Of a stretch of 64,000 bases of DNA, positions 45,075 to 55,177 are shown in pieces (position 1 is the first letter of the stretch; every line of letters begins with the position of its first letter). Source of the DNA: JBQLZO01 sp052168315 (GTDB lineage Bacteria > Planctomycetota > Phycisphaerae > Phycisphaerales > UBA1924); contig JBQLZO010000007.1 in the NCBI GenBank assembly GCA_052168315.1, positions 1 to 64,000 on the forward strand, given 5' to 3'. Below the pieces are notes generated by a model. It did not search any database, was not told the origin of the DNA, and saw nothing but the letters and a program-made list of their open reading frames with translations. The position numbers and the translations under genes were made by a program.

Positions 45075-48000
45075 GGGATCTCCTTCGGATGGGGGGTTGG
45101 TGATGCAACTTCGGAAACCGGCGCACCCGGCGCCTTGGATGACGATCGTGACCCCGCCCCGCCCCGGGTCCCACCCCGCCCGCCGTCGCTCACCGGCTCG
45201 CCCCTGAGCCGGAACACCAGCGAGTACCCGGCCGGCACAACAATCAGGTTCAGGAAGGTCGAGGTCAGCAATCCCCCCAGCGTGACGATCGCCAGCGGCG
45301 CGAGCAACTCGCTCCCCGGCTTCCCCGCCGCCATCGCCAGCGGGAGCAGCCCCAGCGCCGCCGACACCGCCGTCATCAGGATCGGCACCAGCCGCTCCAT
45401 CGAGCCCCGCACGATCGCCTCGCCCAGCCCCACACCCTCATCGTTCATCACATGGTTGTAGTGGTTGATCAGCAGGATGCCGTTCCGCACCGCGATCCCG
45501 AACAGCGTGATGAACCCCACCATGCTCGCGATCGAGATCACCGGCGGGCGATAGTCACCCCCCGTGACCAGCGCCACCGTGTTCCCGATCGGGTTCCCGC
45601 CCTCCGTCAGGTAGATCGCCACGATCCCGCCGATCAGCGCCAGCGGCATGTTCAGCATCACCAGCGCCGCGGCCCGGAACGATCCAGTCGACACCTGCAG
45701 CAGCAGCAGCATGATCAGCCCCACCCCGAGCCCCGCCAGCAGGATCGTCCGCGCCGCCGACTGCTGCGCCTCGAACTGACCCCCGTACTCCACCGTCATC
45801 CCCTGCGCCCGCACGATCGGCGTCACCCGACGCTGCACCTCCGCCACCAGGTCGCCCAGGTTCGCGCCCTCCGCCACATTCAGCGAGATCACCGCCTTCC
45901 GCTGCGCGTTCTCGCGGATGATCAGGTTGCTCGAACGCTCCGGCCCCAGGTCCGCCACATCGCGCAGCCGCACCAGCGCCCCGCCCCGCCCGCGCAGCAG
46001 CAGATCCTCGACCTGCCCGATCGACGCCCGCTGCTCCGGCTCCAGCCGCACCGTGATGTCGTGCTGCCGCTGCCCGAGGTTCACCGTCGCCACCGTCTCG
46101 CCGTAGATCGCCTGCCGCACCTGCCGCGCCGCATCCGCCGGCGTCAGCCCCGCCGCGGCCAGCTCCGCGTGCCGGTACCGGATCGGCAGCGAGGTGATCA
46201 TCACCTCGCGGTTCGCGTTCACATCTCGCGCGCCGGGGATCCGGCTCAGCTCTCCCTCGATCTCCTTCGCGATCCGGCGCAGCGCCCCGAGGTCCTCGCC
46301 GAACACGCTGATCGCGATCGCCGCCGGCGTGCCCGAGAGCACATGGCTCAGCCGGTGCTCGATCGGCTGGCCCACCTGCGTGTTGATCCCGGGAATCGCG
46401 CCCAGCACCCGATCGATCTCGGCGCGGATCGCCGCGCGATCCGAATCCGGCTCCACCGTCACTTCGATCTCCGAAGACGACACCGGCTCGGCGTGCTCAT
46501 CCCGCTCGGCCCGCCCCGTCCGCCGCGCCACCATAGTCACGCCCTCGATCTCCGTCAGACGCCGCTCCACCCCCTGCGCCATCCGGTCGCTCTCGCCCAG
46601 AGAAGTCCCCGGCGGCGCGAACAGGAACACCGTGAAGGTCCCCTCGTTGAACGATGGCAGGAACGAGGTCCCGAAGGTCGAGCCCAGCAGCAGCGCCCCC
46701 GCCGTCGCAGCCGCCGCCGCGCCCAGCACCCACCCCCGGAAACGGATCGCCAGCCGCAGCGTCGGCTCGTACGCACGCTTCAGCCACCGCACCAGCCACC
46801 CATCCCGACCCTCGTGCCCGCCGCCCAGCCGCCCGCGCAGCAGCAGCTTGCACAGCGCCGGCGTCACCGTCAGCGCCACCAGCAGCGATGCCCCGATCGA
46901 CACCATGTAGGTCAGCGCCAGCGGACGGAAGAACCGCCCCTCGAGCCCCTGCAGGAACAGCAGCGGCACGAACACCATGATGATGATCACCGTCGCGAAC
47001 ACCATCGCCGGGCGGATCTCGTTGCTCGCATCGAACACCACCTGCTCGACCGGGCGCCGGGCGCCCTCCGGCAACGCACGGTTCTGCTTCAGCCGGCGGA
47101 ACACATTCTCCACATCGATGATCGCATCATCGACCAGCACCCCGATCGCCACCGCCAGCCCCCCCAGCGTCATCACATTCAGCCCAAGATCCATCCAGTC
47201 CATCAGCAGCAGACCCGCCGCGATCGAGATCGGCAGCGCTGTCAGCGTGATGATCGTCGTCCGCACATTCATCAGGAACAGCACGAGGATCACCGCCACG
47301 ATGATCGTCGCGTCCCGCAGCACATGCATCACATTGTCGATCGAACGATTGATGAACCACGCCTGCCGCACCACGTGCCGGTTCAGCACCATCCCCTCCG
47401 GAAGCACCGGCTCCACCTGGTCGAACAGCGCATCGATCCGCTCCGTCAGCGCCAGCGTGTTCGTGCCCGGCGTCTTCTTGATCCCCACCACCACCGCCGG
47501 GAACCCGCCCTCCGACCCCGTGCCCCGCTTGGGCGAAGGCCCCATCTCCACCCGCGCCACCTGCCCGATCCGCACCGGCGCGCCATCCCGGAAGTCCACG
47601 ATCGTCTCGCCGATATCGTCAGCACTGCTCACCCGGCTCTGCTGCCGCAGCGGGATCTCCAGGTTGTTCACATCCGGCAGGTACCCGCCCGACGCCGTCG
47701 AGTGCGACTCCCGCGCCGCCTCCACCACATCGCTCACCGTCAGCCCGTATTGCCGCAGCCGCTCCTGGTCCACATGCACCTGGAACTCGGCCAGTTCGCC
47801 CCCGATCGCCGCCACCTGCGCCACGCCCGGGATCGCCAGCAGCTTGTTCCGAAGGTCGAACTCCGCGTACGAACGCAGCGCCATCGGCGTCGCCGTCCCA
47901 TCCGGCGACGACAGCGACACCAGCATGATCTCGCCCACGATCGAGCTGATCGGCGTCAGCTCCACATGCGCATCCTCGGGCAGCGATTCGCTCACCGCCG

Positions 48001-48343
48001 CGATCCGCTCCGCGACCAGCTGCCGCGCCCGGTACAGGTCCGCGCCCCAGTCCAGGTCCACCCACACGATCGACAGACCGATCGCGCTCGAGGAGCGCAC
48101 CCGGCGCACCCCCGCCAGCCCGTTCACCGCCGTCTCGATCGGAAAGGTCACATACCGCTCCACCTCATCGGCGGCCAGCCCGCCCGACTCGGTCATGATC
48201 ACCACCGTCGGCGCGTTCAGCTCCGGGAACACATCCACGCTCATCCGCGGAACGCGGTACACCGCCAGCCCGATGAGCAGCAGCGCCGCGATGATCACGA
48301 ACGATGCGTGCGCGATGGAGAACCGGATCAGTCCCTTGAGCAT
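45071..48343 (-). CDS. Heavy-metal RND efflux pump, CusA/CzcA family
   Basis: The 1090-residue RND permease has 12 predicted helices and two large periplasmic loops. It starts MLKGLIRFSIAHASFVIIAA, as is typical for HME-RND. Diagnostic motifs include VDVFPELNAPTVVIMTESGG near the N-terminus, GVRRVRSSSAIGLSIVWVDL, GVLVDDAIIDVENVFRRLKQ in helix 4 with the paired Asp residues, and the porter-domain NLGQRQHDITVRLEPEQR. It exports metal ions with the proton gradient. The ion cannot be fixed from the sequence; the His-rich partners suggest Zn/Co/Cd or Cu. It is flanked by adaptor (18 bases upstream) and lipoprotein genes. Confidence 0.95.
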   Translation of the reverse strand: MLKGLIRFSIAHASFVIIAALLLIGLAVYRVPRMSVDVFPELNAPTVVIMTESGGLAADEVERYVTFPIETAVNGLAGVRRVRSSSAIGLSIVWVDLDWGADLYRARQLVAERIAAVSESLPEDAHVELTPISSIVGEIMLVSLSSPDGTATPMALRSYAEFDLRNKLLAIPGVAQVAAIGGELAEFQVHVDQERLRQYGLTVSDVVEAARESHSTASGGYLPDVNNLEIPLRQQSRVSSADDIGETIVDFRDGAPVRIGQVARVEMGPSPKRGTGSEGGFPAVVVGIKKTPGTNTLALTERIDALFDQVEPVLPEGMVLNRHVVRQAWFINRSIDNVMHVLRDATIIVAVILVLFLMNVRTTIITLTALPISIAAGLLLMDWMDLGLNVMTLGGLAVAIGVLVDDAIIDVENVFRRLKQNRALPEGARRPVEQVVFDASNEIRPAMVFATVIIIMVFVPLLFLQGLEGRFFRPLALTYMVSIGASLLVALTVTPALCKLLLRGRLGGGHEGRDGWLVRWLKRAYEPTLRLAIRFRGWVLGAAAAATAGALLLGSTFGTSFLPSFNEGTFTVFLFAPPGTSLGESDRMAQGVERRLTEIEGVTMVARRTGRAERDEHAEPVSSSEIEVTVEPDSDRAAIRAEIDRVLGAIPGINTQVGQPIEHRLSHVLSGTPAAIAISVFGEDLGALRRIAKEIEGELSRIPGARDVNANREVMITSLPIRYRHAELAAAGLTPADAARQVRQAIYGETVATVNLGQRQHDITVRLEPEQRASIGQVEDLLLRGRGGALVRLRDVADLGPERSSNLIIRENAQRKAVISLNVAEGANLGDLVAEVQRRVTPIVRAQGMTVEYGGQFEAQQSAARTILLAGLGVGLIMLLLLQVSTGSFRAAALVMLNMPLALIGGIVAIYLTEGGNPIGNTVALVTGGDYRPPVISIASMVGFITLFGIAVRNGILLINHYNHVMNDEGVGLGEAIVRGSMERLVPILMTAVSAALGLLPLAMAAGKPGSELLAPLAIVTLGGLLTSTFLNLIVVPAGYSLVFRLRGEPVSDGGRGGTRGGAGSRSSSKAPGAPVSEVASPTPHPKEIP

Positions 48344-48361
48344 CTGACAGGCCCTCCGTGT

Positions 48362-49942
48362 TCAATGGTCTTCCGCGTGCCAGGTGCCATCAGCGTGGAA
48401 GTGCCCGCCCTTGGGCATCCCGCCGCCGGCCTGCGCCGTCGCGAGCATCAGCTGGAACGAGCCGTCGAGCACGATCTCGTCGCCCCGCCGCAGCCCCGAG
48501 TTCACGACGATCCACCGACCGTCATCGATCCCCAGGTCCGCCTCCACCCGGATCGCCTTGTTCAGATCCTCCGGATCCCGCCGGAAGAACACCGGCACCA
48601 GCCCATCACGCTGGATCGCCGCCCGCGGGATCGCCAGCGCCGCCGAAGCCGTCTCATCCGTCACCACCTCCAGCTGCGCTGACACCCCCGCCCGCGCCCA
48701 AGGCTCCAGCGCGCCCGGCGTCACGATCAGATCGATCGTCCGCGCGTTCGCATCCGCAGTCGGCGCGATCGTCAGCACCCCCGGGATCGTCCGCGCCAAA
48801 TCAATCCCGCCCGACCGGCGTGATGGCGAAGGCGGCACGATCAGCGCACGCTGACCATCGCCCAACCGACCGAGATCGCTCTGCAGCGCCGACCCGCGGA
48901 ACCGCAGCTCATCCGGTCGCACGATGGTGAGCACCTCCGTCGTCTGGTCCGCCCACCCGCCGTTCGACATCCCGATGTGATCCACAACCCCATGCTCCTC
49001 GGCCCGCACCACGATCGCCCGAATCGACCGCCACCCCCCACCCAATCCCCCGCCCTCGACCGACACCGCCGAACCACCCTCCGACCCGCCTTCACCAAAC
49101 GCACCGCCGCCGATCGCCCCCGGCTCAACCCCCAGCACCGCCGCCGCCGACTCGATCAGGAACCCATGGCTGGCAATCGCCGCTTCCAATTCCGCATCCG
49201 CCTGCGCGCGGTCGGCCTCCAGTTCCGCCTCCTTCTCAAGCACCTCCGCCAACTCCGCCTCGGCACTCGCCAGCGCGGCCCGCGCCTCCAGCAGCTCCCC
49301 CGCGCGACCACCCCCCGCGCTGGCCACCTCCTCCAACTGCGACACGCGCTCACGGCGCACCGCGATCCCGTTCTCCAGCATCCGCTCGTGGTTCCGGTGC
49401 GCTTCCATCAACGGCCCAAAGCTCCCGGCCCGCGCGGTCAGCCGCAGGATCGACGCCTCCGCATCCGCGATCTGACGCTTCAGCTCCCGCCAGTGCGGCG
49501 AATCGATCCGGTACAACGCCGTGCCCGGCTCCACACGCTCGTACTCATCCACGAGGATCTCCACCCGACCCGGAAGCATCGTGCGATACTCGCGCCGGGC
49601 GCTCGGTGTGTACTCGAAGGTCCCCGGCACGCGCAGCGTCGACGCGACCTGACGCACCTCCGCCTGGGCGAAGGTGATCCCGAGATTGCTCCGCACCGCC
49701 GGCGGAATGTCGATCCGATTCGTCGGCCCGCTCGGCGCCTCGTGGTCGTGCTCGCCGGATGCGACACCGCCGCCATCGCCCCCGCCGCCACCGCACGCAC
49801 TCAGCGCTCCCAGCGCAGCGCACGCCAGCGCAACCGCGCCGATCCGCACCCAGCGCTGCGCGCCCATCCCATCCCGAGAGCCCCAAGCGCGCTCCCGCCC
49901 AGCGCTCAACTCCCCCGTTCCGCTCCTTCGTGGCGTGCTCAT
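48362..49942 (-). CDS. RND efflux periplasmic adaptor (CusB/HlyD family) lipoprotein
   Basis: The 526-residue membrane-fusion protein has a lipobox LGALSAC with Cys50. A barrel-sandwich/lipoyl half (VPGTFEYTPSARREYRTMLP) precedes a long coiled-coil hairpin at about 155-265. A Gly/Ser-rich insertion lies near 285-305, followed by a beta-barrel domain. The His-containing C-terminus (GGHFHADGTWHAEDH) may bind metal. The gene is between the TolC-like and RND genes; its start overlaps the stop of the TolC-like gene by four bases. Confidence 0.92.
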   Translation of the reverse strand: MSTPRRSGTGELSAGRERAWGSRDGMGAQRWVRIGAVALACAALGALSACGGGGGDGGGVASGEHDHEAPSGPTNRIDIPPAVRSNLGITFAQAEVRQVASTLRVPGTFEYTPSARREYRTMLPGRVEILVDEYERVEPGTALYRIDSPHWRELKRQIADAEASILRLTARAGSFGPLMEAHRNHERMLENGIAVRRERVSQLEEVASAGGGRAGELLEARAALASAEAELAEVLEKEAELEADRAQADAELEAAIASHGFLIESAAAVLGVEPGAIGGGAFGEGGSEGGSAVSVEGGGLGGGWRSIRAIVVRAEEHGVVDHIGMSNGGWADQTTEVLTIVRPDELRFRGSALQSDLGRLGDGQRALIVPPSPSRRSGGIDLARTIPGVLTIAPTADANARTIDLIVTPGALEPWARAGVSAQLEVVTDETASAALAIPRAAIQRDGLVPVFFRRDPEDLNKAIRVEADLGIDDGRWIVVNSGLRRGDEIVLDGSFQLMLATAQAGGGMPKGGHFHADGTWHAEDH

Positions 49943-51414
49943 TCGTTGTCTCCCGTGGTGATACTCGAATCCGACCCCCGCGCCACCGCCTCCGCCCCCG
50001 GCCCAAAGATCCGTTCGATCGCGATCGTCGCCAGCGCCTCCTCCAGCCGCAGCGACAGCAGCCGCTGGCTCGCCTCAGCATCGCGCGCCGCCGCATCGAT
50101 CAGCACGAGCGTGTTCACCTCGCCCAGCTCGACCAGCCGCTCCAGGTCCGCGATCTGCTCGCCCACGATCGGCAGGATCGTCCGCTCGTGCCGGTCCCGG
50201 CGATCCCGGGCCGCGCGCAGCGCGGCACGCTCCATGCCCAGCTCGCCCAGCAGCCGCTCCAGCTCGCCCTCGCACGCCGCGCGGGCCAGCTCGCGCTCCG
50301 CGTGGGCCGTGGCGATCCCGCCGCGGTTGGCGTTGAGCACCGGGATCGGCACCGACACCCCGATGAGCCACCGATCGTCATCCTCGTTCCCGTACCCCGT
50401 GCCCAGCGTGATGTCCGGATACTGCCGGCGCACCTCGAGCCGCAGCGTCTGCTCGGCCACCTCGTACTCCGCGATCAGCACCGCCAGCGCTGCGCTCGAA
50501 CCGATCAGCCGCGCCGCATCCTCATCGCCGCTCTCCGCCTCAGCGCTCGCGCCGGGCAGCCATGGCACGAGCGCCACATCCGCATCCGGCGCCAGACCCA
50601 TGATCGCCAGCACCCGGCGCTGCGCCCGTTCGCGCTCATACACCGCATCCTCGAGCGCGCTGCGCTGCTGCGCGAGCTCGAGTTCCACCAGCCGCGACTC
50701 GCTCCGCGCCAGCTCGCCCCCGGCCTCCAGCGCGCCCGCACGCTCCGCGATCCGCTCCAGACGCCCGATGCTCTCCACGATCAGCGCGTGCGACTGATCC
50801 GCGATCGTCCACCGCGCCCACGCCTCACGCAGCGCTGCACGCATCCGCCACTCGGCATCCACGATGCCCCGCAGCGCCGCCTCGTGCTCGGCACCCGCCC
50901 GGTCCCTCTCCACCCCAAGCCGCCCCGACACCGGGATCGTCAGCGCGATCGTGAACCCGTACTCCAGCGGCGCGGCCTCCGACACGATGTCCGCCGCGTC
51001 GAACCCGAACACCGGATCCTCCCAGAGACCCGCGTGCTCGAACCCCGCCCGCGCCACCCCGCCCCGCAGCCGGGCCATCCGCAGGTCCGGGTTGAACAGC
51101 ATCGCCACGCACTCACCCTCGCCGACCGCCACCCCATCCGAGAGTTCAAACCGCTCGGGCGCACCCGCGCCCATCGCCGCCAGCCGCTCGCTCAGCCCCG
51201 ACGCCCGCGCGTGCGCACCGGTGCCCGGATCGAGCAGCGCGCCCGCCCGCCCATCCACCGCCCGGGCGTGCGCGTCCAGGTCCAGCGGGCTCGGCTCGTA
51301 CGACTGGCACCCGGCGACCAGCGCCAGCGCGCCCCCCGCCAGCACCCACCCGTGTGCGATGCGCCACCGGGCCCGCGCGCCGGCGCGTGGTCCCTTGGAA
51401 TACCTCGATGTCAT
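49939..51414 (-). CDS. TolC/CusC-family outer membrane efflux lipoprotein
   Basis: The 491-residue protein has a lipobox ALVAGC with Cys36 and the repeated TolC helical pattern (CVAMLFNPDLRMARLRGGVA, then LEVRRQYPDITLGTGYGNED). It forms the outer-membrane channel of the tripartite pump. The ATG at 51414 has GGGAG seven bases upstream; an ATG at 51420 is in frame but too close. Four-base overlaps link it to the adaptor gene. Confidence 0.9.
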   Translation of the reverse strand: MTSRYSKGPRAGARARWRIAHGWVLAGGALALVAGCQSYEPSPLDLDAHARAVDGRAGALLDPGTGAHARASGLSERLAAMGAGAPERFELSDGVAVGEGECVAMLFNPDLRMARLRGGVARAGFEHAGLWEDPVFGFDAADIVSEAAPLEYGFTIALTIPVSGRLGVERDRAGAEHEAALRGIVDAEWRMRAALREAWARWTIADQSHALIVESIGRLERIAERAGALEAGGELARSESRLVELELAQQRSALEDAVYERERAQRRVLAIMGLAPDADVALVPWLPGASAEAESGDEDAARLIGSSAALAVLIAEYEVAEQTLRLEVRRQYPDITLGTGYGNEDDDRWLIGVSVPIPVLNANRGGIATAHAERELARAACEGELERLLGELGMERAALRAARDRRDRHERTILPIVGEQIADLERLVELGEVNTLVLIDAAARDAEASQRLLSLRLEEALATIAIERIFGPGAEAVARGSDSSITTGDNE

Positions 51415-51504
51415 CGTCATTCTCCCGGAGTGCCTGCGCGGAACAGCGGAGCATCAGCGCGCGGACAGCGCGCTGCGCGAACGGTGCGGCGGCGCTCGGG
51501 AGAT

Positions 51505-52044
51505 TCAAAGAAGCAGTCGCGTGGTCATCACCACCCGCAGCCGGTCCGCCGAGGGCGCGGAATCGGCGCGAGCACCATCGGGCGGCCCACGCCACGCGGA
51601 CGCAGCGCTCGGGCGCAGCGCCCCGGCATCGAGCATCACGCCCGCCAGCGCGATCGGCGGCACCAGCACCTCGCGCGGCGATGCGGCCGGCGCACACTCG
51701 AAACGCGCCAGCTCGACATCATCGCAGCAGCAGCAGCACGAATGGTGCTCGCCCCCAGCGCCGTCATCGCCCAGAGCGACCTCGGAACCAGCGCCCCCAT
51801 CGGCGTGCGCCTGGCAAGGCCGGTCATCGTGATGATGGTGGTGGTGCCCATGCCCGGCATGCCCGGCATGGTCAAGGTGGTCGCAAGAATCGATCGCCGC
51901 CCCGCCCGCGTACGCATGATGATGGTGCCCATGCGCACGCCCACCCTCATGCCCGGAACAGATCACCACCGCGCGGTGCCCGGAGCCGAGCAGCGCGTGC
52001 AGCAGCACGCTCACAGCGATCAGGATGGGCGAAGCGCGTTCCAC
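51505..52044 (-). CDS. His/Cys-rich small protein at the head of the efflux operon
   Basis: This is a 179-residue frame with a GTG start at 52044. A short N-terminal hydrophobic segment (SPILIAVSVLLHALLGSG) precedes two histidine clusters (HGHHHHAY at 39-45; HGHHHHHHDD at 65-74) and a five-Cys run (HHSCCCCCDD at 100-109). A hydrophobic stretch, VLVPPIALAGVMLDAGALRP, follows. The pattern fits metal binding at the membrane. It is upstream of the CusC-like gene on the same strand, 90 bases away. Start choice is uncertain; the composition supports a real gene. Confidence 0.62.
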   Translation of the reverse strand: MERASPILIAVSVLLHALLGSGHRAVVICSGHEGGRAHGHHHHAYAGGAAIDSCDHLDHAGHAGHGHHHHHHDDRPCQAHADGGAGSEVALGDDGAGGEHHSCCCCCDDVELARFECAPAASPREVLVPPIALAGVMLDAGALRPSAASAWRGPPDGARADSAPSADRLRVVMTTRLLL

Positions 52045-52248
52045 CAAGTTTGACTCTAACCCCACCCCTCCGGGCGGACAAGCACCATCCGCGCGCCGCC
52101 CGCACCCCCGAAAACCGCCTCCACGCCCCCCGCAGCCCACTCCGCGCCATCCGGATGCACGCGCGACCACCCCGGATCGGGTCCGCAAACCGCGCGCTCC
52201 GCGCCCCATTTCTCGCCCCCCTTCGCGCCCGCCCTTCACGAGCGCCCT

Positions 52249-52869
52249 TCATCCGCGCAAAGACCCCCGCGCCGGCGGAAGCACACCCACAAACACCATC
52301 AGCATCCCCAGCGCGATCAGCAGCAGCCGCCCCCGCGGGCTTGAGGTCCAGTTCATCAGAATCGTCCGGAACGGCTCGTGCACCACCGGCGGCTGGTACG
52401 CCGGATCCAGTTCCGGGAATGGCGAGGCCGAGTGCATCACGCCCGCCGCATCGCCCCCTTCGAGCACGGGCTGGCTCGACACCGGGATCATGTTCAACTG
52501 CGTCGTCACCAGCGAGAGCAGCAGCGCATCGTCCGGATTCTCAAGCCGATCCGCGAACGACTCGTAGTTGTCGTGCTGACGCTGCCGCCAGTCCTTCAGC
52601 GCGACCGCCACATCCCGGTCGATCCGTGCCAGCCGAAGCTCCTCCTGCGCAGGAAGCACCAGCGCAGCGCCGATCAGCGCCAGCCCCGAGATCAGCAGCA
52701 ACCAGCCCGGATCGAACACCCCGCCCTCTTCCCCCCGCTCCCCCCCACGCTTGCCACTCCGGTTCCCGCCACGCCCCCCGCCGCCAACACCGCCACCGCC
52801 ACCGCGACCGCCCCGCGCCGGGCGCCCCGATCCGGAAGACTCTGGATGCTCGCGATCGGCTCGGAACAT
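52249..52869 (-). CDS. Membrane protein of unknown function
   Basis: The 206-residue protein has an Arg/Gly-rich, probably disordered N-terminus. A membrane helix (WLLLISGLALIGAALVLPA, about 55-73) precedes a helical extracytoplasmic part (LARIDRDVAVALKDWRQRQH and onwards). A C-terminal helix (LLIALGMLMVFVGVLPPA) follows. The layout resembles small planctomycete membrane proteins. No function can be assigned. Confidence 0.65.
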   Translation of the reverse strand: MFRADREHPESSGSGRPARGGRGGGGGVGGGGRGGNRSGKRGGERGEEGGVFDPGWLLLISGLALIGAALVLPAQEELRLARIDRDVAVALKDWRQRQHDNYESFADRLENPDDALLLSLVTTQLNMIPVSSQPVLEGGDAAGVMHSASPFPELDPAYQPPVVHEPFRTILMNWTSSPRGRLLLIALGMLMVFVGVLPPARGSLRG

Positions 52870-53025
52870 GGGCGCGGGGTCCGATCTGATGGATCGTGCG
52901 CAGACGATGGGCGCTGCAGCGCCAACAAGACGATATCGACCCGCGCCCCAGCACGAATCGACATTTTCCGCCCCCCCATGCCCCCTCCGCCAATCGGACC
53001 GCGTACGCGCGCCCCCCGCACCACC

Positions 53026-55107
53026 TCACCGCAGCGATTCCAGCGCCCGCCGCAGCTCCCGCTCCTGCCGCGAATCCGTCGCCCGCTCGGCCAGTTGCAG
53101 GTACATCGCCGCCACCGCATCCCGGTCGTACAGCCGCTCGATGTGCCGCCGCAGCGCGTTCGCATCGTCGATCGCGCACTGATCCCGGATCGCCGTCCGC
53201 AGCGCCACCACCAGCGGATCCGGCGGGAGCGTCGTCGGATGCGTCAGATGCGGATTCGCCGACTGCCAGAACTGGTCCACCACCAGCGCCGACTCGGCCT
53301 CTTCCAGCGCCAGCCGCGCGTACATCACCGCAAGCAGCAGCGGATCGCCATCGTTGCCCGCCGCCCACCGCGCCGCCGGCCACGCCTGCGCCGCCGCATC
53401 CGCATCCATCGCCATCCCCAACTCCGCCGCGCCCTCATCCCGCAGCGCCGCACGCGCCAGGTCCGCCGCATCCTTCCAGCGCCCCAGCAGCGTCAGCGTC
53501 CGCAGCGCCTTCGGAAGATCCCGAGCCCCCAGCGCGGCGTTCAACTCCCCCGACAACGACACCCCGCCGGGGATCAGCTCCTCCAGCGCCGGCGGCTCCT
53601 CCAGCGCAGCCGCGCCGCGCGACAGCGTGAACAGCGGATCGCCCAGCAGATTGATCTTCCACGCCGGCGCATCGTCCGAACGGATCGCCGCACCCGCCGG
53701 CATCCCGCCCAGCAGCCGCTGCGCCAGCGCGCCCGGCGGCACGAACGCCCCCAGGAACGGCTCGTGCACCGACCCCGCATACAGGAACGCCCCCCGCCGA
53801 AGCCACGCCCCCGCGATGTTCGACCCCGCCCCCGGGCTCTGCGCGCTGAACGAGTGGATGAAGAACACCATCGCCGGCGTCCCCATCGAGGGCACATCAC
53901 GCCACGACCCGCGCCCCTGCGTCAGGTCGAACCACGACGAATGCCCGCTCGAGTTCACCTGCACGATCGAACGCTCGAACAGCCCGCCCGTCCGCGCACG
54001 CCAGTCCCGGATCCCCCCGCCGGGCGCCTGCGCCACCACGGCGTCGAACCCCACGCTCTTCCACGCATCCGCCGCCGCCTGCACGCTGTAAGGCGGCGCG
54101 AAGTCGCGCGCGTACCCATCGAACAGGAACACGCTCCGCGGATGCGTGAAGATCGACGACATCGCCCGGTACAACGCCTCCCCCTCATCCCCGTGCACCA
54201 GCCCGCCCCAGCCCCACCGCCGGTCGTCCGGCGTGCGCGCCAGCGCATCCGTCAGCGCGTTCGGCCCATCCGTCGGGTTCCCCGCGTTCGCGCCCCCCGG
54301 CACCTTCGAGGGCACCGTCGCCGCGATCGTCACCGCATCGATGTCATCGCCCAGCGCGAGATAGCTGGCCCCCGACGCCTCGCACGCCTCCCGCGCCATC
54401 CGCTGGATCGACTCCAGATCCTCGCCCGACATCGTCCGATCGATGTTCCCCAGCGGCAACTCCCCCACCGCCAGCACCTGCCCCCACGCCGCCGCCAGCG
54501 CAGCGCCCGCGAACCGCGCCGGATCCCGCGCATCCGTCAGCACCACCCCCGGAGGACGCCACCCCACCTGCTCCCACACGCCGCGCAGCGACTCAGGCGT
54601 CACCTCCACCCCATCGGTATCCCACGCCCGCGCCACCGCCGAGAGCAGCGCCGCACGCTCATCGCCATCCGCATCCTCGTCCGCCTCCCCTCCCGCCTCC
54701 GGCGCGTACCGCACGATCCGATCCGGCTCGAACGCGCTGGCGAACCGCGTGATCCGGTCCCGCGCTGCATCCGTTCCATCATCGATCAGGATCGGAAACC
54801 GCACCCCGAGCGACCAGTGCCGCATCGCCCGCAGCGCTGCTGGCCCATCCGGCACCAGCACCAGCACCGACGCCGCCGGGATCCGCGACTGCAGCAGCGC
54901 GATCCGCTGCCCCAGCCGCACGCCCGCCGGCGCTGCAGGGTCCGGCGCTCCCGCGTGCTCCGCCCCATCCCCCGCCCCACCGCCCGGCTGCGCCGAAGCC
55001 GCGGAAACGCCCACGCCCAACGCCATCCCCATCGCCACCACCACCGCCGGTCCGGTCCCCATCGGGGCGCTGGACACCGCACGCGTGCTCGATCGATCGA
55101 ATCTCAT
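53026..55107 (-). CDS. Large secreted protein with TIGR03790-like region
   Basis: The 693-residue protein has a signal peptide (VVVAMGMALGVGVSAASAQ). The central part has VHEPFLGAFVPPGALAQRLL and APAWKINLLGDPLFTL, which resemble the C25/gingipain-like conserved proteins known as TIGR03790. The expected His-Cys catalytic pair is not obvious. The C-terminal 200 residues are helical and TPR-like. It is probably secreted or periplasmic. Similarity is by motif only and should be treated as tentative. Confidence 0.7.
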   Translation of the reverse strand: MRFDRSSTRAVSSAPMGTGPAVVVAMGMALGVGVSAASAQPGGGAGDGAEHAGAPDPAAPAGVRLGQRIALLQSRIPAASVLVLVPDGPAALRAMRHWSLGVRFPILIDDGTDAARDRITRFASAFEPDRIVRYAPEAGGEADEDADGDERAALLSAVARAWDTDGVEVTPESLRGVWEQVGWRPPGVVLTDARDPARFAGAALAAAWGQVLAVGELPLGNIDRTMSGEDLESIQRMAREACEASGASYLALGDDIDAVTIAATVPSKVPGGANAGNPTDGPNALTDALARTPDDRRWGWGGLVHGDEGEALYRAMSSIFTHPRSVFLFDGYARDFAPPYSVQAAADAWKSVGFDAVVAQAPGGGIRDWRARTGGLFERSIVQVNSSGHSSWFDLTQGRGSWRDVPSMGTPAMVFFIHSFSAQSPGAGSNIAGAWLRRGAFLYAGSVHEPFLGAFVPPGALAQRLLGGMPAGAAIRSDDAPAWKINLLGDPLFTLSRGAAALEEPPALEELIPGGVSLSGELNAALGARDLPKALRTLTLLGRWKDAADLARAALRDEGAAELGMAMDADAAAQAWPAARWAAGNDGDPLLLAVMYARLALEEAESALVVDQFWQSANPHLTHPTTLPPDPLVVALRTAIRDQCAIDDANALRRHIERLYDRDAVAAMYLQLAERATDSRQERELRRALESLR

Positions 55108-55177
55108 GTTCCGATGGTACCGCCGCACGCAGGCCCCCATCGCTCCTGCACACCCCCGACCCCGACCCCAACCCCGA

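Noticed and set aside
45452..48682. Plus-strand reading frame of 1076 codons opposite the RND pump
   Set aside because: The translation is almost entirely Arg/His/Pro/Gln-rich, and the minus strand encodes a complete CusA-type protein.
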